A stretch of 8,659 nucleotides of DNA from Desulfurobacteriaceae bacterium (GTDB taxonomy: Bacteria > Aquificota > Aquificia > Desulfurobacteriales > DQVG01). The DNA is taken from assembly GCA_015661865.1 (NCBI GenBank), contig DQVG01000158.1, positions 1 to 8,659 on the forward strand. Direction: 5' to 3'. The position numbers and the translations under genes were made by a program. Shown piece after piece: positions 7,127-8,659 of this stretch. The notes beneath the pieces were generated by a model, which worked only from the letters and a program-made list of their open reading frames with translations, made no database searches and was not told the DNA's origin. Position 1 is the first letter of the stretch. Each line of letters opens with the position of its first letter.

Positions 7127-7144
7127 TTAATAAGCGTTTATTAA
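7127..7144. repeat. Small A/T-only hairpin in the convergent gap
   Basis: TTAATAA at 7127-7133 and TTATTAA at 7138-7144 form a perfect 7-base inverted repeat around a GCGT loop. It lies in the gap between the plus- and minus-strand operons. It could help end transcription in either direction, but so short an A/T stem may arise by chance in this sequence. Apart from this and the repeat at 7059-7085, I see nothing in the gap. Confidence 0.2.
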
Positions 7145-7176
7145 AAGAAAATTTCCAAGAAGATTTACAATGTTAT

Positions 7177-8232
7177 TTAGTTTAAAATATTGAGTTTAGG
7201 ATTATGATCCTTTACCTTTATAATTTTATGAAGATATTTTAAAGTTTTCTTTTCACCAAGAATTTGATGGGGATAGTTTTTTAAAATATCCAAGGCAATA
7301 ATAGCATATCTTTTTGCAAGTTCTGGCTTTCCTAACTTATAATAAATCATACTTAAATGAGCATACAAAATTCCGTTAGAAGAATCTTTACTTATAGCTT
7401 CTTTTTGAAGTTTTAAAGCTTTTTTGTAATTTCCAATACTATAATAGTAGTAAGCTAAAGTATCTAATATAGAGGCATTTTTTTCTTTTAAGTTTTCTAA
7501 CTTCTTAATATATTTTTTTGCCTTTTCCGGTTTTTCATTTAAGAGATAAGTATAAGCTAGAGCATTTATATATTCCGAATTATTTTTATCTAGACTAACC
7601 GCTTTTTCCAAAAGTTTAATGGCCTTTTCATAATTTAAAAAATATATATTTAATAAAGCTGCCTTATAAAAACTTTGGGCCGCTTTTTTCATATTTTCTT
7701 TTTCTAAAAATATATGTCCCGCCAAGTTGTAAAATTTTAAAGCCGATTCAGGATTCTTATTTTCCAAGGCTTGAGCCATTTTATAGATTTTATTTGGATC
7801 TAAAATATTTGAAAGAATTTGTAAAAATACTTTATTATTTGGAAAATCTTCATAAGCTTTTAAAATAAATTGGGTTAAATTTGAAAAGTCTTTTTTGTTT
7901 AAATAAAGCATTAAAATGAAAAAAGCTATTTTTTCATCTTTATGTTGATTATAAGCTTTTAAAGCATATTTTAGAGCTTTATCTATTTGATTATTTTTAA
8001 AATAAGCTTTAGCTATATATAAATCTATAGAAGGGTCTTTTAAATATTTGTTTCCTTCCTGTAAATATTCTATTCCTTTTTTTGTTTGGTTATAAGACAT
8101 ATAAATAAAACCCTGAGCAAATTTATTTAATACTTTAGATCTTTCATCTTCAGAAAACCAATTTACAAATAAATTACTTCCACACGAAATAGATACTAAA
8201 GATAAAACAGTCACTAAAATATTTTTTTTCAT
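7177..8232 (-). CDS. TPR-repeat lipoprotein of unknown specific role
   Basis: The 351-residue protein starts with a lipoprotein signal: MKK, a hydrophobic stretch, then VSISC with Cys17 as the lipidated residue. Gly at +2 gives no inner-membrane retention signal, so an outer-membrane location facing the periplasm is plausible if the cell is diderm. The rest is helical and rich in tetratricopeptide repeats, a fold that binds proteins and scaffolds complexes. Likely repeats lie near residues 35-67, 69-102, 102-134, 165-196, 219-250, 253-286 and 288-321; the clearest are DTLAYYYYSIGNYKKALKL and AHLSMIYYKLGKPELAKRY. There is no enzyme motif. The start at 8232 has a strong ribosome binding site. 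It lies 31 bases after the ddl stop on the same strand and so is probably co-transcribed with it, which hints at an envelope role. A pilus-assembly (PilF-like) or cell-wall assembly role is possible but not shown by the sequence. Confidence 0.87.
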   Translation of the reverse strand: MKKNILVTVLSLVSISCGSNLFVNWFSEDERSKVLNKFAQGFIYMSYNQTKKGIEYLQEGNKYLKDPSIDLYIAKAYFKNNQIDKALKYALKAYNQHKDEKIAFFILMLYLNKKDFSNLTQFILKAYEDFPNNKVFLQILSNILDPNKIYKMAQALENKNPESALKFYNLAGHIFLEKENMKKAAQSFYKAALLNIYFLNYEKAIKLLEKAVSLDKNNSEYINALAYTYLLNEKPEKAKKYIKKLENLKEKNASILDTLAYYYYSIGNYKKALKLQKEAISKDSSNGILYAHLSMIYYKLGKPELAKRYAIIALDILKNYPHQILGEKKTLKYLHKIIKVKDHNPKLNILN

Positions 8233-8238
8233 AAACCA

Positions 8239-8244
8239 ACCTCC
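8239..8244 (-). promoter_or_regulatory. Ribosome binding site of the TPR lipoprotein gene
   Basis: On the minus strand GGAGGT lies 6 bases before the ATG at 8232, a near-perfect Shine-Dalgarno sequence. It confirms the start that gives the lipoprotein signal peptide. No promoter is evident in the short gap to the upstream ligase gene. Confidence 0.8.
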
Positions 8245-8263
8245 ACTAAAAAAAACCTTTTAA

Positions 8264-8659
8264 CTAACTTAATAATATCTCATGAATAAGATCTTCAAAA
8301 CCTATACCTACTCCTTGAGCACTTAGAGGTAATAAACTTCTTCTTGTTAATCCAGGAATAGTATTTACTTCTAAAAAATAAGGTTTATTATCTTTTAATC
8401 TAAGATCAATTCTTACTGCTCCTTTAAATTTGAAAATATCCCAAATTTTTTGAGCATAATTTTTTATTTCATTTTTAATATCGTTTTCTATTTGAGCTGG
8501 GCAAATATATTTAGTATGGGAAGAAATATATTTATCTTCATAAGAAAAAATTTTCCCTTGAGGAATAATTTCAACTATTTCTAAAGGTTTTCCATTTAAA
8601 ATACCTATGGATAGTTCTTTTCCATCTATAAAATCTTCTATAATAAATTTTTCATCTAA
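8264..8659 (-). CDS. ddl: D-alanine--D-alanine ligase, C-terminal part (5' partial)
   Basis: Reading the minus strand from the window edge gives 131 uninterrupted residues ending at TAG (8266-8264). This is the C-terminal ATP-grasp portion of Ddl, which joins two D-alanines using ATP to make the dipeptide of the peptidoglycan stem in the cytoplasm. Seen, in visible numbering: FIDGKELSIGIL at 10-21; YEDKYISSHTKYICPA at 40-55, matching the family's 'YxxKYxxxxtxyxcPA' loop; VRIDLRL at 82-88 with the metal-binding Asp85; and FLEVNTIPGLTRRSLLP at 95-111 with the metal ligands Glu97 and Asn99 and the Ser-Leu of the substrate loop. The TRRSL loop is slightly unlike the common TxxSLVP pattern but keeps the Ser. 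The N-terminal domain lies beyond the window. The gene shows that the host makes peptidoglycan. It is followed by the TPR lipoprotein gene. Confidence 0.94.
   Translation of the reverse strand, partial: LDEKFIIEDFIDGKELSIGILNGKPLEIVEIIPQGKIFSYEDKYISSHTKYICPAQIENDIKNEIKNYAQKIWDIFKFKGAVRIDLRLKDNKPYFLEVNTIPGLTRRSLLPLSAQGVGIGFEDLIHEILLS

Noticed and set aside
8264..8659. Possible frameshift in the ddl fragment
   Set aside because: A first reading with a stop at 8271 seemed out of frame, but careful translation gives a continuous frame ending at TAG 8266-8264.
1..8659. tRNA, rRNA, CRISPR arrays, insertion sequences, riboswitches
   Set aside because: I found no cloverleaf, spaced direct repeats, transposase motifs or recognisable leader structures; the longest gene-free stretch is 122 bases.

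Overview
The window is a very AT-rich stretch of bacterial DNA. Its coding sequences are dense in lysine, glutamate, isoleucine and phenylalanine, and the genes are tightly packed. The head and hinge motifs of its SMC protein read as archaeal-type. Such SMC proteins have been described in some bacteria, including Aquifex and cyanobacteria. I infer a low-GC, probably thermophilic bacterium, for example Thermodesulfobacteriota (Thermodesulfobacterium-like) or Aquificota (Hydrogenothermaceae-like). The phylum is an inference.

Left to centre, plus strand (1-7054): four genes read as one operon with almost no spacing. They are the 3' part of an HD-GYP signalling protein carrying a degenerate GGDEF-like tail (cut by the window start), purM for purine synthesis (1-base gap), smc for chromosome condensation (19-base gap), and a type IV prepilin peptidase that overlaps the smc stop by four bases and starts at TTG. 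The products serve signalling, nucleotide supply, chromosome organisation and pilus or secretion assembly. The spacing implies shared transcription, not one pathway.

The main discovery is inside smc. A complete in-frame 193-residue mini-intein (2223-2801) splits the Walker A motif exactly between its catalytic lysine and the following serine. The precursor is 1404 residues and the spliced SMC would be 1211 residues with an intact GPNGAGKSN P-loop. Unspliced protein should not be able to bind ATP, so splicing would gate SMC activity. The intein has the Hint splicing blocks (Cys1, a TxxH block B, a terminal His-Asn) and no room for a homing endonuclease.

Right, minus strand (7177-8659): a D-alanine--D-alanine ligase (C-terminal part only, cut by the window end) is followed 31 bases later by a TPR-repeat lipoprotein. 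This cassette converges on the plus-strand operon. The 122-base gap between them (7055-7176) holds two AT-rich inverted repeats but no convincing classical terminator and no gene. I see no RNA genes, insertion sequences or CRISPR arrays.
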